Positions 51,539 through 61,826 are shown, counted from the stretch's first letter. The stretch: 64,000 bases of DNA from Archivesica marissinica (GCA_014843695.1 CM026397.1:38327952-38391951); one strand, 5' to 3'. Numbers and translations are program-made. Notes: generated from the sequence alone by a model not told the origin.

Positions 51539-53364
51539 CAAAATGTAGCATAGTTCAATGAAGTCTGCCTAGTGCTGAGATCTCCTCACAAAGACAAATA
51601 CAAGTTTCCGGCTGTCGGTCGCCAATGGCGCCAATGGCGCCAATTGCGACAAAAAATAAATACTGGTGCCAAATGTTGTGAATTGGCGAAAATATTTGGC
51701 GCAATTATTGTTTTCTTTTTCTTTTAATGTTGTTTTTGTTTTGGCAAAACATGTTTTGTCAAATACACGACTTCCAATAATTATCTGTGAACTATATGGC
51801 TCTTAGTTCTTTTTCAAATTCGCTCCAGTTTTATTCAATTGGCGACAGAAGTGGTGCAGAAAAATTCAGAAAGAGGGAACCCTGCAAATAGGCATAGTGG
51901 TTTTAACCTCCATGTAACAAAGTGCGGGGCTGAACTAAGTTAGATAAGACAAGTAACAAGGACAACCATGCACAAATATTCGATTTCGATATTGAAAAGG
52001 AATCAAGACACCACAAGAAATTATATCGAACCGTCTCCGTGGTCTACGGAACGCAAGATCAAAGGTTCAAGCCTAGTCAGGGGTTTAATCTGATTTGACT
52101 GGTTGGTGAGCTGACAGCTAGTTAAATAATGGTTACTGAGTGCCTATGGCCTGCAATGATCGGATTCAGGAAGTACTGTCAAACCTGTCTTAATCAGCCA
52201 GCCAAGGGAATCACCAACAGTGGTTACTTAGCACAGGTGACTGCTTAATAGAGGACACAAATGCAAAATAAAACAACATATTGGGAATCTGGCTGCTTAA
52301 TACAGGTTGGCTGTTTAATGGAAGTGACCACTAACACACAGGTTTGCCTGTACTGCTGTTCATAAAAGGTGTCAACAATGGCTGGCCCTGTCAAGGTGGT
52401 TGACACTATAATAACAAATGCTTTACATTACTTTTATATCTAAAGTTTGCATTAAATTTTATATGCACATTATGCTTAAGGACAAAAAGATAAATATTGT
52501 TGAGAAAATGACATCAGAATTTATGGAACATCTGTAATTAGTATTGCTAGTTTCACCCTTAATATTCGGGAAAAAAATAGACGGAATGTGCAAACAACAT
52601 AGATCAGGATCTATGTTGTTTGTTATTCAGACAAGTGCTTTAGCTCCATTATCCGAATAGCAAACAGAATCGAGCCTGATCAGATGGAACGTTTTGTACC
52701 GTCTGATCTGGCTCTATGCAGTTTGCAAAAGTGACTTTAGTTGTGATTGGCTGGTTAAGGGTTAAGATGAACCAATTAGTGGATATTCAATTAAGTTTGT
52801 TTGGTGGTTACAGGTATATCTGTAATCTGGCTGTCCGATTAGCGCAGTGGTTAGGGCGCTCGCTTCTCACCAATGCAACCCAGGTTCGATCCTCAGACCG
52901 GGAAGTATGTGAGATGGTACGGAGGGCGTCAGATTGGACAGGTGGGTTTTGTCCGGATACTCTGGTTTCCTCCCACCCGAATGACCACATATACGCTTTC
53001 ATCCGCGCCAAAGAGTGATTAATATAAGTTGCTTCGCAATCGTTGTAAAATAAATAAAGCTTAAACTTTAAACAGGTACAGTCAAACCTGTCTTAAGCAG
53101 CCAGCCAAGGGAAGCACAGAAAGTTGCTGCTTAGCACAGGAGGCTGCTTAATAGAAGTGAAATGTATAATAAAACAATATATTGGGAGTCTGGAACCTGG
53201 CTGCTTAATACAGGTTGGCTGCTTAATAGAGGTCAAATGTATAATAAAACAATATATTGGGAGTCTGGAACCTGGCTACTTAATACAGGTTGGCTGCTTA
53301 ATAGAGGTCAAATGTATAATAAAACAATATATTGGGAGTCTGGAACCTAGCTGCTTAATAGAGG
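51539..53364. repeat. Second copy of the 1.75-kb segment
   Basis: See 44197-45948. This copy continues without a gap into TGACCACTAACACAGG and on to exon 4, so it is the one linked to the gene. It has three instead of two TATATTGGGAGTCTGGAACC units. Confidence 0.95.
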
Positions 53365-53392
53365 TGACCACTAACACAGGTTTGACTGTATA
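53076..53392. mobile_element. CAGTCAAACCTGT-family inverted-repeat element with 68-bp internal repeat
   Basis: Starts ACAGTCAAACCTGTCTTAAG, ends AACACAGGTTTGACTGTAT, with three internal 68-bp units containing AATGTATAATAAAACAATAT. Confidence 0.85.
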
Positions 53393-53480
53393 TCTGGCCA
53401 TTCATACACCTCCAAACTAGGCTAAGACAAGGTTGATGAGAATGGAAGATAGAGAACTAGAAACAATCCATGCTACTAAC

Positions 53481-53730
53481 TTTGTATCTCTCTAGTTCTT
53501 TGATTTCAGCTTTTTCAGCAGTCAGTGAGGCTGTGGACTCTCTTGATGTCAGAGACTGTATCACGTCAGGTTGGCCGAAGCTGTTTGTACGAGACATTGA
53601 ATCTGGTTTGCCTATCTCACTACGTTGCAGTTGGTTGGACAGTGAGACTATAACCTCATCTTTGGCTTTCAACATGTCTGTAAACATTGTCGCTTGCTCT
53701 TCAATAGACGACAATTCTGCCTCTGTAGAT
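53481..53730 (-). CDS. TBC1D2B: TBC1D2B-like exon 4 (residues 122-204)
   Basis: Acceptor TTTTTCTCAG, donor AAA/GTTAGT; 250 nt. Codes for a coiled coil with the stretch AKDEVIVSLSNQLQR, which matches the family pattern KDEVI.(S/A)L..QL. A serine-rich segment (SMSRTNSFGQPD) with RxxS, a possible kinase site, follows, then a second short helix ending ELERYK. This junction leads into DICQGYELQ of the next exon. Confidence 0.9.
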
Positions 53731-53772
53731 CTGAGAAAAACAATAGTGTACAATCATAGATATGTGTATTAT

Positions 53773-53925
53773 GCAGTCAAACCTGTGTTAGTGGTTACCT
53801 CTATTAAGCAACCAACCTGTGCTAAGCAGCCAGTTTTCAAATTCCCAATATGTTGTTTTATTATACATTTGACCTCTATTAAGCAGCCACTTTTTGTGAT
53901 TCCCTTGACTGGTTTGACTGTATGC
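53773..53925. mobile_element. CAGTCAAACCTGT-family element, compact copy
   Basis: Inverted ends GCAGTCAAACC and GGTTTGACTGT in 153 bp, with TATTAAGCAGCCA blocks. Lies in the intron 42 bp upstream of exon 4. Confidence 0.83.
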
Positions 53926-54164
53926 ACATCATACATGTAGTATTCTTCAGTGGCATATAAGGTCTTGCATCACGTCGGACGTTTTCAGAATCTGTATCAT
54001 AGCTGTAGCCGCCCTACTTTTCTTGCTTTTACGCAAAATGAATAATTTACACAAGTCCAGCATGCTATGCTTAATTAGCTAGTATACAGATCTCAACTAA
54101 CATGTGTCAATATGGCCGTACCGGAGTTCCCAGATCAAATGAATGGGTAAATATATAGGAATGT

Positions 54165-54330
54165 CTATCATAAATGTATAAATATATAGGTATGTCTATC
54201 ATAAATGGATAAACATATAGGAATGTCTATCATAAATGGATAAACATATAGGTATGTCTATCATAAATGGATAAACATATAGGTATGTCTATCATAAATG
54301 GATAAACATATAGGTATGTCTATCATAAAT
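54165..54330. repeat. 31-bp minisatellite, about 5.5 copies
   Basis: Unit AAATGGATAAACATATAGGT then ATGTCTATCAT. Confidence 0.93.
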
Positions 54331-55366
54331 GAGGAAGATTTAACATAGCAGTTACATTGGTTGGCATACCGGAAGATTTAACATAGCAGTTACATTGGTT
54401 GGCATACCGGAAGATTTAACATAGCAGTTACATTGGTTGGCATACTGGAAGATTTAACATAGCAGTTACATTGGTTGGCATACCGGAAGATTTAGCATAG
54501 CAGTTACATTGGTTGGCATACCGGAGGATTTAACATAGCAGTTACATTGGTTGGCATACCGGAAGATTTAACATAGCAGTTACATTGGTTGGCATACCGG
54601 AAGATTTAGCATAGCAGTTACATTGGTTGGCATACCGGAAGAATTAACATAGCAGTTACATTGGTTGGCATACCGGAAGATTTAACATAGCAGTTACATT
54701 GGTTGGCATACCGGAAGATTTAACATAGCAGTTACATTGGTTGGCATACCGGAAGATTTCGCATAGCAGTTACATTGGTTGGCATACCGGAAAATTTAGC
54801 ATAGCAGTTACATTGGTTGGCATACCGGAAGATTTAGCATAGCAGTTACATTGGTTGGCATACCGGAAGATTTAGCATAGCAGTTACATTGGTTGGCATA
54901 CCGGAGGATTTAACATAGCAGTTACATTGGTTGGCATACCGGAAGATTTAACATAGCAGTTACATTGGTTGGCATACCGGAAGATTTAGCATAGCAGTTA
55001 CATTGGTTGGCATACCGGAAGAATTAACATAGCAGTTACATTGGTTGGCATACCGGAAGATTTAACATAGCAGTTACATTGGTTGGCATACCGGAAGATT
55101 TAACATAGCAGTTACATTGGTTGGCATACCGGAAGATTTCGCATAGCAGTTACATTGGTTGGCATACCGGAAAATTTAGCATAGCAGTTACATTGGTTGG
55201 CATACCGGAAGATTTAGCATAGCAGTTACATTGGTTGGCATACCGGAAGATTTAGCATAGCAGTTACATTGGTTGGCATACCGGAAGATTTAGCATAGCA
55301 GTTACATTGGTTGGCATACCGGAAGATTTAACATAGCAGTTACATTGGTTGGCATACCGGAGTTTT
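54325..55366. repeat. 38-bp minisatellite spanning the donor of exon 3, about 27 copies
   Basis: Plus-strand unit CGGAAGATTTAACATAGCAG then TTACATTGGTTGGCATAC. In gene orientation each reads TTCCG/GTATGCCAACC, the same donor context as the true exon end CTCCG/GTATGCC. Blocks of about 500 bp are repeated within the array (AAAATTTAGC and AAGATTTCGC variants recur in the same order). Confidence 0.94.
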
Positions 55367-55489
55367 TCTGCTGTAATACTGTATTCCTGCTTCAGCTTAT
55401 CCAGCTGGTGTTGCAGTGTCACAATCTGTGTGTCTCTCTCAACCAACATCGCGGTCTTCTCTTCATCTGTTGCACCGCTCGCCTCCCCC
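55358..55489 (-). CDS. TBC1D2B: TBC1D2B-like exon 3 (residues 78-120, coiled coil)
   Basis: Acceptor ATAATGCAG, donor CCG/GTATGCC; 132 nt with one base in front and two behind (split Arg codons both sides). Codes for MLVERDTQIVTLQHQLDKLK, a clear heptad coiled coil, preceded by an acidic linker. Its donor is the first of a long series of near copies in the 38-bp array immediately downstream (54325-55366). Confidence 0.87.
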
Positions 55490-55614
55490 CTGCATTATAC
55501 AGTGAACATTTAATCATTCATTTATGTTGTCCTACAAATCTGTTTTCCACATTCCAAAAAACAACTAATCTAAAACTGCATGAGAGTTTATACTAATATT
55601 AGGGTCAATTATTT

Positions 55615-56585
55615 TGGAATCTACGGTGGTGCAATGGGTCCAGTGTCTGAGGGGTTGTGAGTCTACGGTGGTGCAATGGGTCCAGTGTCTGAGGGGTTGT
55701 GAGTCTACTGTGGTGCAATGGGTCCAGTGTCTGAGGGGTTGTGAGTCTACTGTGGTGCAATGGGTCCAGTGTCTGAGGGGTTGTGAGTCTACGGTGGTGC
55801 AATGGGTACAGTGTCTGAGGGGTTGTGAGTCTACTGTGGTGCAATGGGTCCAGTGTCCGAGGGGTTTTGAATCTACGGTGGTGCAATGGGTCCCAGTGTC
55901 TGAGGGGTTGTGAGTCTACGGTGGTGCAATGGGTCCAGTGTCTGAGGGGTTGTGAATCTACGGTGGTGCAATGGGTCCAGTGTCTGAGGGGTTGTGAGTC
56001 TACGGTGGTGCAATGGTTCAGTGTCTGAGGGGTTGTGAGTCTACGGTGGTGCAATGGGTCCAGTGTCTGAGGGGTTGTGAGTCTACGGTGGTGCAATGGT
56101 TCAGTGTCTGAGGGGTTTTGAGTCTATGGTGGTGCAATGGGTCCAGTGTCTGAGGGGTTGTGAGTCTACGGTGGTGCAATGGGTCCAGTGTCTGAGGGGT
56201 TGTGAGTCTACGGTAGTGCAATGGGTCCAGTGTCTGAGGGGTTTTGAGTCTACGGTGGTGCAATGGGTCCCAGTGTCTGAGGGGTTGTGAGTCTACGGTG
56301 GTGCAATGGGTCCAGTGTCTGAGGGGTTGTGAGTCTACGGTGGTGCAATGGGTCCAGTGTCTGAGGGGTTGTGAGTCTATGGTGGTGCAATGGTTCAGTG
56401 TCTGAGGGGTTGTGAGTCTACGGTGGTGCAATGGGTCCAGTGTCTGAGGGGTTGTGAGTCTACGGTGGTGCAATGGGTCCAGTGTCTGAGGGGTTGTGAG
56501 TCTATGGTGGTGCAATGGTTCAGTGTCTGAGGGGTTGTGAGTCTACGGTGGTGCAATGGGTCCAGTGTCTGAGGGGTTGTGAGTT
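55615..56585. repeat. 42-bp minisatellite, about 23 copies
   Basis: Unit TCTACGGTGGTGCAATGGGT, CCAGTGTCTGAGGGGTTGTG, AG. In an intron; not touching an exon. Resembles a SINE head (GGTGGTGCAATGG), and a SINE tail piece follows (GCTTCAATCCACATTGCCTC). Confidence 0.93.
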
Positions 56586-56725
56586 GTGGCAACACATGAA
56601 CCACGGCAAGACGCTTCAATCCACATTGCCTCTTCTCTCTCATGGTATTGGACTCCTGCTAAAACAAAATTAAAATAAATAAATAATGCTCCCGAATAGG
56701 CGCGACAGATGTTAGATATATTTAC

Positions 56726-56904
56726 CTAGAATGTGTTTGCCTAGCAAGTTCATCGAGACTGCGTTGTAGAAGTGATATGATTTCCCGGTTAGCCTGAAGT
56801 TCCTCCTCTAAATCATGCACGTCTTTACTCGGAGTTGCCCGGTCATTTAGACGGTCCCGGGACGGCTGTATGGTCTGTTGTTTAGCATCTCCAGAAGGCA
56901 CATT
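56726..56904 (-). CDS. TBC1D2B: TBC1D2B-like exon 2 (residues 18-76, coiled coil start)
   Basis: Acceptor TTTTCTAG precedes AAT GTG CCT; donor is AG/GTAAAT. 179 nt, 59 codons plus two bases of a split Arg. The first half is polar and probably unstructured. The second half (EEELQANREIISLLQRSL) has leucine/isoleucine heptads typical of the TBC1D2 central coiled coil. Confidence 0.85.
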
Positions 56905-57054
56905 CTAGAAAACAATGACAACACATAGATATCAAAATGATGGAGTCATTGGTATAGGTTGTTGGTTTTTACCAGTTTCACACACAAGATGGTGGCGTGT
57001 TGAAAATCATGTGGTATATTTGGTCACATGTTTGCATTGAACATCACTATTTCC

Positions 57055-57225
57055 CAAATTCTATGCTTGTATGGCAGGCGCCAGGCTTGGTAGGCAATCG
57101 GTAACAATTATTTAACTAGCTGGCGGCTCACCAACCGGCCATATCAGAATGAACCACTGACGAGATTAGAACCTTCGACCTCCCACTCCGTAGGCGGACG
57201 CCTTAACCACTAGGCCATGGAGACG
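57055..57225 (-). mobile_element. tRNA-derived SINE (family 4), reverse
   Basis: Head at right (CGTCTCCATGGCCTAGTGGT on the minus strand, box A), box B AGGTTCTAATC, body CAATCGGTAACAATTATTTA and GGCTCACCAACCGGCC. Confidence 0.8.
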
Positions 57226-57394
57226 GTATGTATTAACATAAGATGATGACACGAGCATCTGGGTTATTCACCAGTGTCAAGTTATATCTGAGCTATATCT
57301 GATGAGATATTACAACATACATGGTTTACCCACAAGATGTCAGTGTCACATTGTATTGGACCATGCTATTATAATCTATGTATAAACAATTTGT

Positions 57395-57655
57395 CTGTTC
57401 GGGTTTTACGCCTGCATCAGCACCATTTTGGGCTATATCGCCGGCGGGCAGTTTACCAAACAACACCTTTCCTGGGCAGGCTTCAGCGGTTAACCAGTAC
57501 TTGGTGCAGCAACTACTGTAACATAAGGAACTGCCAACTTTTTCATATAAATGAGACACGGCCTGAGCGGGGCTAGAACCCGTGACCATCAGTGATGATA
57601 GGTTACAATGGTATACAAGTCAGCGACCGTAACCACTCGATCACAGAGGCGGGTG
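57395..57655 (-). mobile_element. tRNA-derived SINE (family 3), reverse
   Basis: GGTTTTACGCCTGCATCAGC, GGGCTATATCGCCGGCGGGC, box B in GGGGCTAGAACCCGTG, head CGTAACCACTCGATCACAGA. Confidence 0.85.
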
Positions 57656-57659
57656 TATA

Positions 57660-58420
57660 AACCGTGTCCAGAGAAATATAAAAAAAGGGCAAAATTGGTG
57701 CCCTTGGTTGCTCATCTGACACTTATTGTAACCTAGTGACCTAGTTTTTAACAGAAAGGGTCGATATTCACAGGGTTCATTCTAGGTCAGAATTTTTAGG
57801 AGAAGTGAGAAAGCGGGTGATCGCTTCCTTAAATGGTGTTCGTTAATATACTTTTGCAAAATATGGTTAAAATGCACAGTACAACCATTAAATACAACAT
57901 TTGAATAGAAGGAGTGCTTTATAATGGGCCAGTGTATCTTACTAGACAACATTTTGTTTGAAAATCATAAAAACCAAAATATAATTATTTTTTTTTAGGG
58001 AGAAGTGGGGTCCCCAGAGGGCGAAGTCAGGGTCCCTAGGGCGACAACTTCGCCCACATCGCCCTTTAGAATGATCTCTGTATTCAAACAGAATTTTATC
58101 AAAAAAACAGCTTTCTTTAAAATGTCCTAGTGACAGAGTTTATTGACTGAAATTGGCAGTCATTGAAAGGAACCAAGCTATCATCAAACTGTAACTTGTG
58201 ACCAAGTTTGAAAGAATCATTGGGTCAAAAATAGAGTCACTATACAGGATTTTCTTTAATTTGATCTAGTGATCTAAGTTTTTACAGAAATTGTCAGTTA
58301 TTGAAAGGATGCAAAATTTCATCAAAGTTTAATTTGGTACGAATTTTGAACAATACAAGATCGGGTATTTGGACAAAAACAATTATTCTGGGTAAAATGT
58401 TTAAAACATTCAAATATTAA
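57660..58420. other. Degenerate dispersed-repeat sequence in intron
   Basis: Repeated phrases (GACCTAGTTTTT, GATCTAAGTTTTT, GTCA.TATTGAAAGGA) recur every 100-200 bp; GGGAGAAGTGGGGTCCCC near 57998 and GGGCGAAGTCAGGG look like element remnants. No exon found. Confidence 0.5.
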
Positions 58421-58424
58421 CCCG

Positions 58425-58643
58425 TAACCTGCCAATCACGACTAAAGTCACTTGTGCAAACAGCATAGAGCCATAGTGCCGTCTAATCAGTCTATGCTGT
58501 TTGATATTCGGATAGTGGAGCTAAATCACTTCTCTGAATAGCAAACAACATAGATCCTGATCAGATGCAGCATTATGCCGACAGCTGATCTGGATCTATG
58601 TTGTTTGCACATTCCGTCCGAATTTATTTGGCAGCTTAACGGT
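58425..58643. mobile_element. Triple-hairpin repeat element, copy 7
   Basis: GCAAACAGCATAGAGCC with TCTATGCTGTTTG, TATTCGGATAGTGG..TCTGAATAGC, AACAACATAGATCCTGATCA with CTGATCTGGATCTATGTTG. Ends AACCCGTAACCTGCC / GGCAGCTTAACGGTT. Lies 13 bp from the donor of exon 1. Confidence 0.83.
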
Positions 58644-58655
58644 TATATTATTCAC

Positions 58656-58706
58656 CTTCTTCCTCTGAGGCATGAACCTTCTGGAGAAAATGCCCGACTT
58701 TTTCAT
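58656..58706 (-). CDS. TBC1D2B: TBC1D2B-like exon 1 (candidate alternative first exon, residues 1-17)
   Basis: ATG at 58706-58704 opens 17 codons (MKKSGIFSRRFMPQRKK), basic, ending at a GTGAAT donor in phase 0. The next exon (56904) also starts in phase 0. An in-frame TAG lies five codons upstream of the ATG, as expected of a 5' UTR. This would start a short isoform without the PH domain. It is less certain than the other exons because no homology supports so short a peptide; it could be an internal exon or chance. Confidence 0.5.
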
Positions 58707-58800
58707 GATGATAAGCTGCTATAGGCTACTATTATATATCATTGATTATTCAGCAATTTGATTGGCTGAAACACGATCACGTGAAGGTGAGTAGTTTTTT
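58707..58800 (-). promoter_or_regulatory. Possible promoter of the short isoform (TATA-like, CCAAT, TCACGTGA)
   Basis: Reading the minus strand toward the ATG at 58706 there is a palindromic TCACGTGA (58777-58784), a CCAAT box (58761-58765 as ATTGG on the plus strand) and a TATATAAT-like stretch (58732-58739). TCACGTGA is the core bound by MiT/TFE factors (TFEB, CLEAR element). The TATA-like stretch is only about 27 nt from the ATG, which would leave almost no leader, so the true start may lie elsewhere. Inference only. Confidence 0.25.
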
Positions 58801-58969
58801 TTACTATTCAACCTGTTTTCAAAGCTCTCGTTCCATCCGGTATTTAGGGTTAATAGTTCTGTAAGAGTTTTGGCGCTGTCAATTTTGGTTGCGATTGTGC
58901 ATACGTGAGTGCTTTTACCAACTACACAATGGATGATAGATTCGGCAATTTGATGGCGGCGTCATATGA

Positions 58970-59182
58970 TATTTTCACCCGCCTATTTTTTCACCCGCGG
59001 GTGAAAATATCGCGCGACATTTTCACCCATGGGTGAAAAAAATGCCATGAGATTTTCACCCCCCCTATGAGACTTGGTTAGGGTTAGGGTTAAAATATTG
59101 GGGGGCGGGTGAGGGGGTGAAAATCTCATGGCATTTTTTTCACCCACGGGTGAAAATATCATGCGGGTGAAAATCTCATGTG
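58970..59182. repeat. Palindrome of TTTCACCC(G/A)NGGGTGAAA motifs with telomere-like loop
   Basis: ATGCCATGAGATTTTCACCC (59042) pairs with GGGTGAAAATCTCATGGCAT (59116). GGTTAGGGTTAGGGTTA (59079) lies in the loop. Both arms are embedded in TTTCACCCAYGGGTGAAA palindromes. Confidence 0.85.
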
Positions 59183-59234
59183 ACAGCGGAAGAAGATCTA
59201 GATATACTTGTAGAGCAAAGACACTCAAAAGTGA

Positions 59235-59330
59235 TATACAGTCAAACTTGTATTAAGAGACCGCCCAAGGGAATGGACAAAAGCGGTCTCTTAATGAAAC
59301 GGTCTCTTAATACAATGTGACTGAATGGAC
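59235..59330. mobile_element. Related inverted-repeat fragment (ACAGTCAAACTTGTATTAAG)
   Basis: AAGAGACCGCCCAAGGGAAT, CGGTCTCTTAATGAAACGGT and CTTAATACAATGTGACTG parallel the CAGTCAAACCTGT family with a different middle. Confidence 0.6.
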
Positions 59331-59339
59331 AATTTCCCA

Positions 59340-60575
59340 GAGTTGGAGACATGTAATGTGTTTTCAAACCGACAATAGTAAATCCTTTGGAAGAATAGTT
59401 TGAACTATTGACCTGAAGAGAAGTTAATAATTATTACTAATCATGCATGTTCAAAACACGGTGAATTACAGCACATTTCCACGTATATCACTAGTTCACA
59501 TGTCCACAAATGTTATGACATTTAGCACAATCAAGTTTACTAAGTAACTCTGTCAGTACCGACAGGAACAATACACCAATGTTTTACAGTATACATTTCC
59601 TCTCACTACATCACACAATCACACAGTCTCCTTCCCAATGATTTCATTTATGTGGAATTATTGTATATCCATTACAAACGTAGTAATCAGCAATTAATTG
59701 AAACTGTATTCAATATTTTCACAAGTTATATCTCAGTGAGATTATCAGATTACATGGAGGTCGGATATTAATGTCTGGGTTTTCAGATAACATATTGTCA
59801 AAAATTAATATTCTCACATCGCTCAGCATTTTGTCTGTACGCAAAGAAGAAATTTACTGTTGTTAAATCTGCAATAAAACATGGCTTAGTTGTGATGTCA
59901 AACGTTTATGAGCTTTTTAGATATTTAGGTCATGTTAGAATCAAAATAATAATAATTGTATTTGCATTATTTATTGTCGAATAAAATTTAGTTTGCCGTT
60001 CTGAGTGACAGAATTAACCACTACGGCCTGCATGGATAATTCATTCACTTCAGAACTCGAAACCATTTTATTCGCCAATAAACAACGGAAAGACAAATAT
60101 TATTTCTTAACTGTACTGTGAATGATGGTGAGTGATACAAACGCAAGCTATGCAACTGTAAGTTACTTAACATACGTAGCAACGGGAAAACAGAACCCAT
60201 GTATTCGTCATTGTCTCAATTAAACAAGCTGGTTTGGTAGTAAAAATATTAAAAGTATGTTATAGAGTTAAACAAAAAATATCACAGTAGGTGAAGTAAA
60301 GAAGTTACAGCCTGCACTGGAAATATTGACTCGGACAGACGGACCCAAAATTGTATATTAAGTGGCTGTGTTTTTGTTTTCTATAGCTACATAAACCACT
60401 AACCGTAGACCACTAGACAGTGAACCTATTGTTCTCTTAGCTACGTATGTACCATTTTATGAGTGATGACAGATGTACGCACGGACACACAACGGACACA
60501 ATTATTAAACATAAGGAAAAAAATGAACCTGTGTTTTGTTTATTTGGATATACAATACATTTGTGCTGTTTAAAT
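59340..60575. other. No gene seen; ordinary upstream or intronic sequence
   Basis: AT-rich with short unsupported frames and no tandem array. Missing 5' exons could hide here but none could be argued for. Confidence 0.5.
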
Positions 60576-60579
60576 TGTA

Positions 60580-60757
60580 TGCAGAGGCCTTTGCAAAGAA
60601 CATTTAGCCAGATCAGCCGTCATGGAACGTGCCGTCTGATCAGGCTCTATGCTGTTTGCTATTCAGTTATCTATGCAAAGACACTTGGCTATGTAGAAAA
60701 CAACATAGATCCTGATCATCACGCAGTGTCACGTATCCAGAATGAAATGGGTTAAAC
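60580..60757. mobile_element. Triple-hairpin repeat element, variant copy 8
   Basis: Inverse of the 10738 variant: GCAAAGAACATTTAGCCAGA, GTCTGATCAGGCTCTATGCT, ACACTTGGCTATGTAG, end AATGGGTTAAACC. Confidence 0.75.
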
Positions 60758-61007
60758 CATTACATCACTGCTTTTATTGCTAAAAGTCAAGCTTTTCATG
60801 ATTCAGATTTTTATCAGATTTCAGAATCCAGTCATATATTGTCGAAACATACAGCCTGTAGCAAGTATGACCCCTGGTGTATCTATATGGTATCTGTATT
60901 ATCAACAATTATACAATATTTGAAGTAGATAACACTTCATTTAAACTTCAACATATGCACATTGCAACATATCCCTCCGTCTGGCAATAATAAACAAGGC
61001 AAGCAAT

Positions 61008-61425
61008 TTCACATTTGTATCCCATGATGCACATATTTCTAATGCATTTGTATCCCATGATGCACATATTTCTAATGTATTTGTATCCCATGATGCACAT
61101 ATTTCTAATGCATTTGTATCCCATGATGCACATATTTCTAATGTATTTGTATCCCATGATGCACATATTTCTAATGCATTTGTATCCCATGATGCACATA
61201 TTTCTAATGCATTTGTATCCCATGATGCACATATTTCTAATGTATTTGTATCCCATGATGCACATATTTCTAATGTATTTGTATCACATGATGCACATAT
61301 TTCTAATGTATTTGTATCACATGATGCACATATTTCTAATGTATTTGTATCACATGATGCACATATTTCTAATGCATTTGTATCACATGATGCACATATT
61401 TCTAATGCATTTGTATCACATGAAA
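61008..61425. repeat. 33-bp minisatellite, about 12.5 copies
   Basis: Unit ATTTGTATCCCATGATGCAC then ATATTTCTAATGC; right part uses ATCACATG. Confidence 0.95.
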
Positions 61426-61554
61426 TAATGCTTTTTGGGACCAATTTATTTTTATTTTTTTAAGGAACATTTTGATACATTACCATAAGCTTGACTTAGG
61501 CCATGTCCAAGTATGTTTAAAAATGACACACAGCGTTTGTGATTTTTCCTTTTA

Positions 61555-61826
61555 TTTATCGTTACTACCGGTTGCCTATATGAGCGACGCGTCCTGAAGA
61601 GATTAGTCATTTTAGATATTTGGACGATAGGGCAATGATACAGAGAGAGATCCATTCCAGAGTCTCCTCTGGTTCTTTTACGTGCACAGTGTAAAATACC
61701 GACACAAGACCTCGGTTTAAAGTCTCATCTGAAAGACTGTTAATTTTATTAGGGCCAGACGGAGGATTGAACCTGCAATCCCTGGAATACCAGTCCAACG
61801 TGTTAACCACTGGACTACAGATCCGT
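61555..61826 (-). mobile_element. tRNA-derived SINE (family 1), reverse
   Basis: CCTATATGAGCGACGCGTCC, CCAGAGTCTCCTCTGG, TTAATTTTATTAGGGCCAGA, and head GTTAACCACTGGACTACAGA. Confidence 0.87.

Larger units (their letters stand above)
9100..58706 (-). other. TBC1D2B: Gene span: TBC1D2/TBC1D2B-like Rab GTPase-activating protein, 16 exons recognised
   Basis: Sixteen exons found by eye on the minus strand join into one 2064-nt frame (687 residues plus stop). Every intron has GT and AG ends and every exon pair agrees in phase. Residues 18-270 are mainly coiled coil, 379 to about 600 a TBC domain, and the tail is acidic. The arginine finger IELDLLR (435-441) and glutamine finger YCQ (476-478) are intact, so GAP activity is expected. 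In vertebrates TBC1D2 (Armus) inactivates Rab7 on endosomes and binds Rac1 through its coiled coil; worm TBC-2 acts on endosomal Rabs. Which Rab is used here cannot be read from sequence. The C-terminal NPFP and NRR motifs resemble TBC1D2B more than TBC1D2A, as recalled. An invertebrate gene may predate that split. Full-length relatives are about 930-960 residues with an N-terminal PH domain not included here. Confidence 0.93.

Noticed and set aside
40632..51558. Many long minus-strand frames of DICQGY/GYMSRL/RIYVKV repeats
   Set aside because: They are translations of the acceptor minisatellite; only the final exon at 39489-39595 connects to conserved coding sequence.
55605..56643. Histidine- and threonine-rich minus-strand frames
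   Set aside because: 42-bp minisatellite in the intron between exons 2 and 3.
58983..59228. Minus-strand frame of 81 codons across the palindrome
   Set aside because: Composition follows the TTTCACCC palindrome; no homology or splice support.
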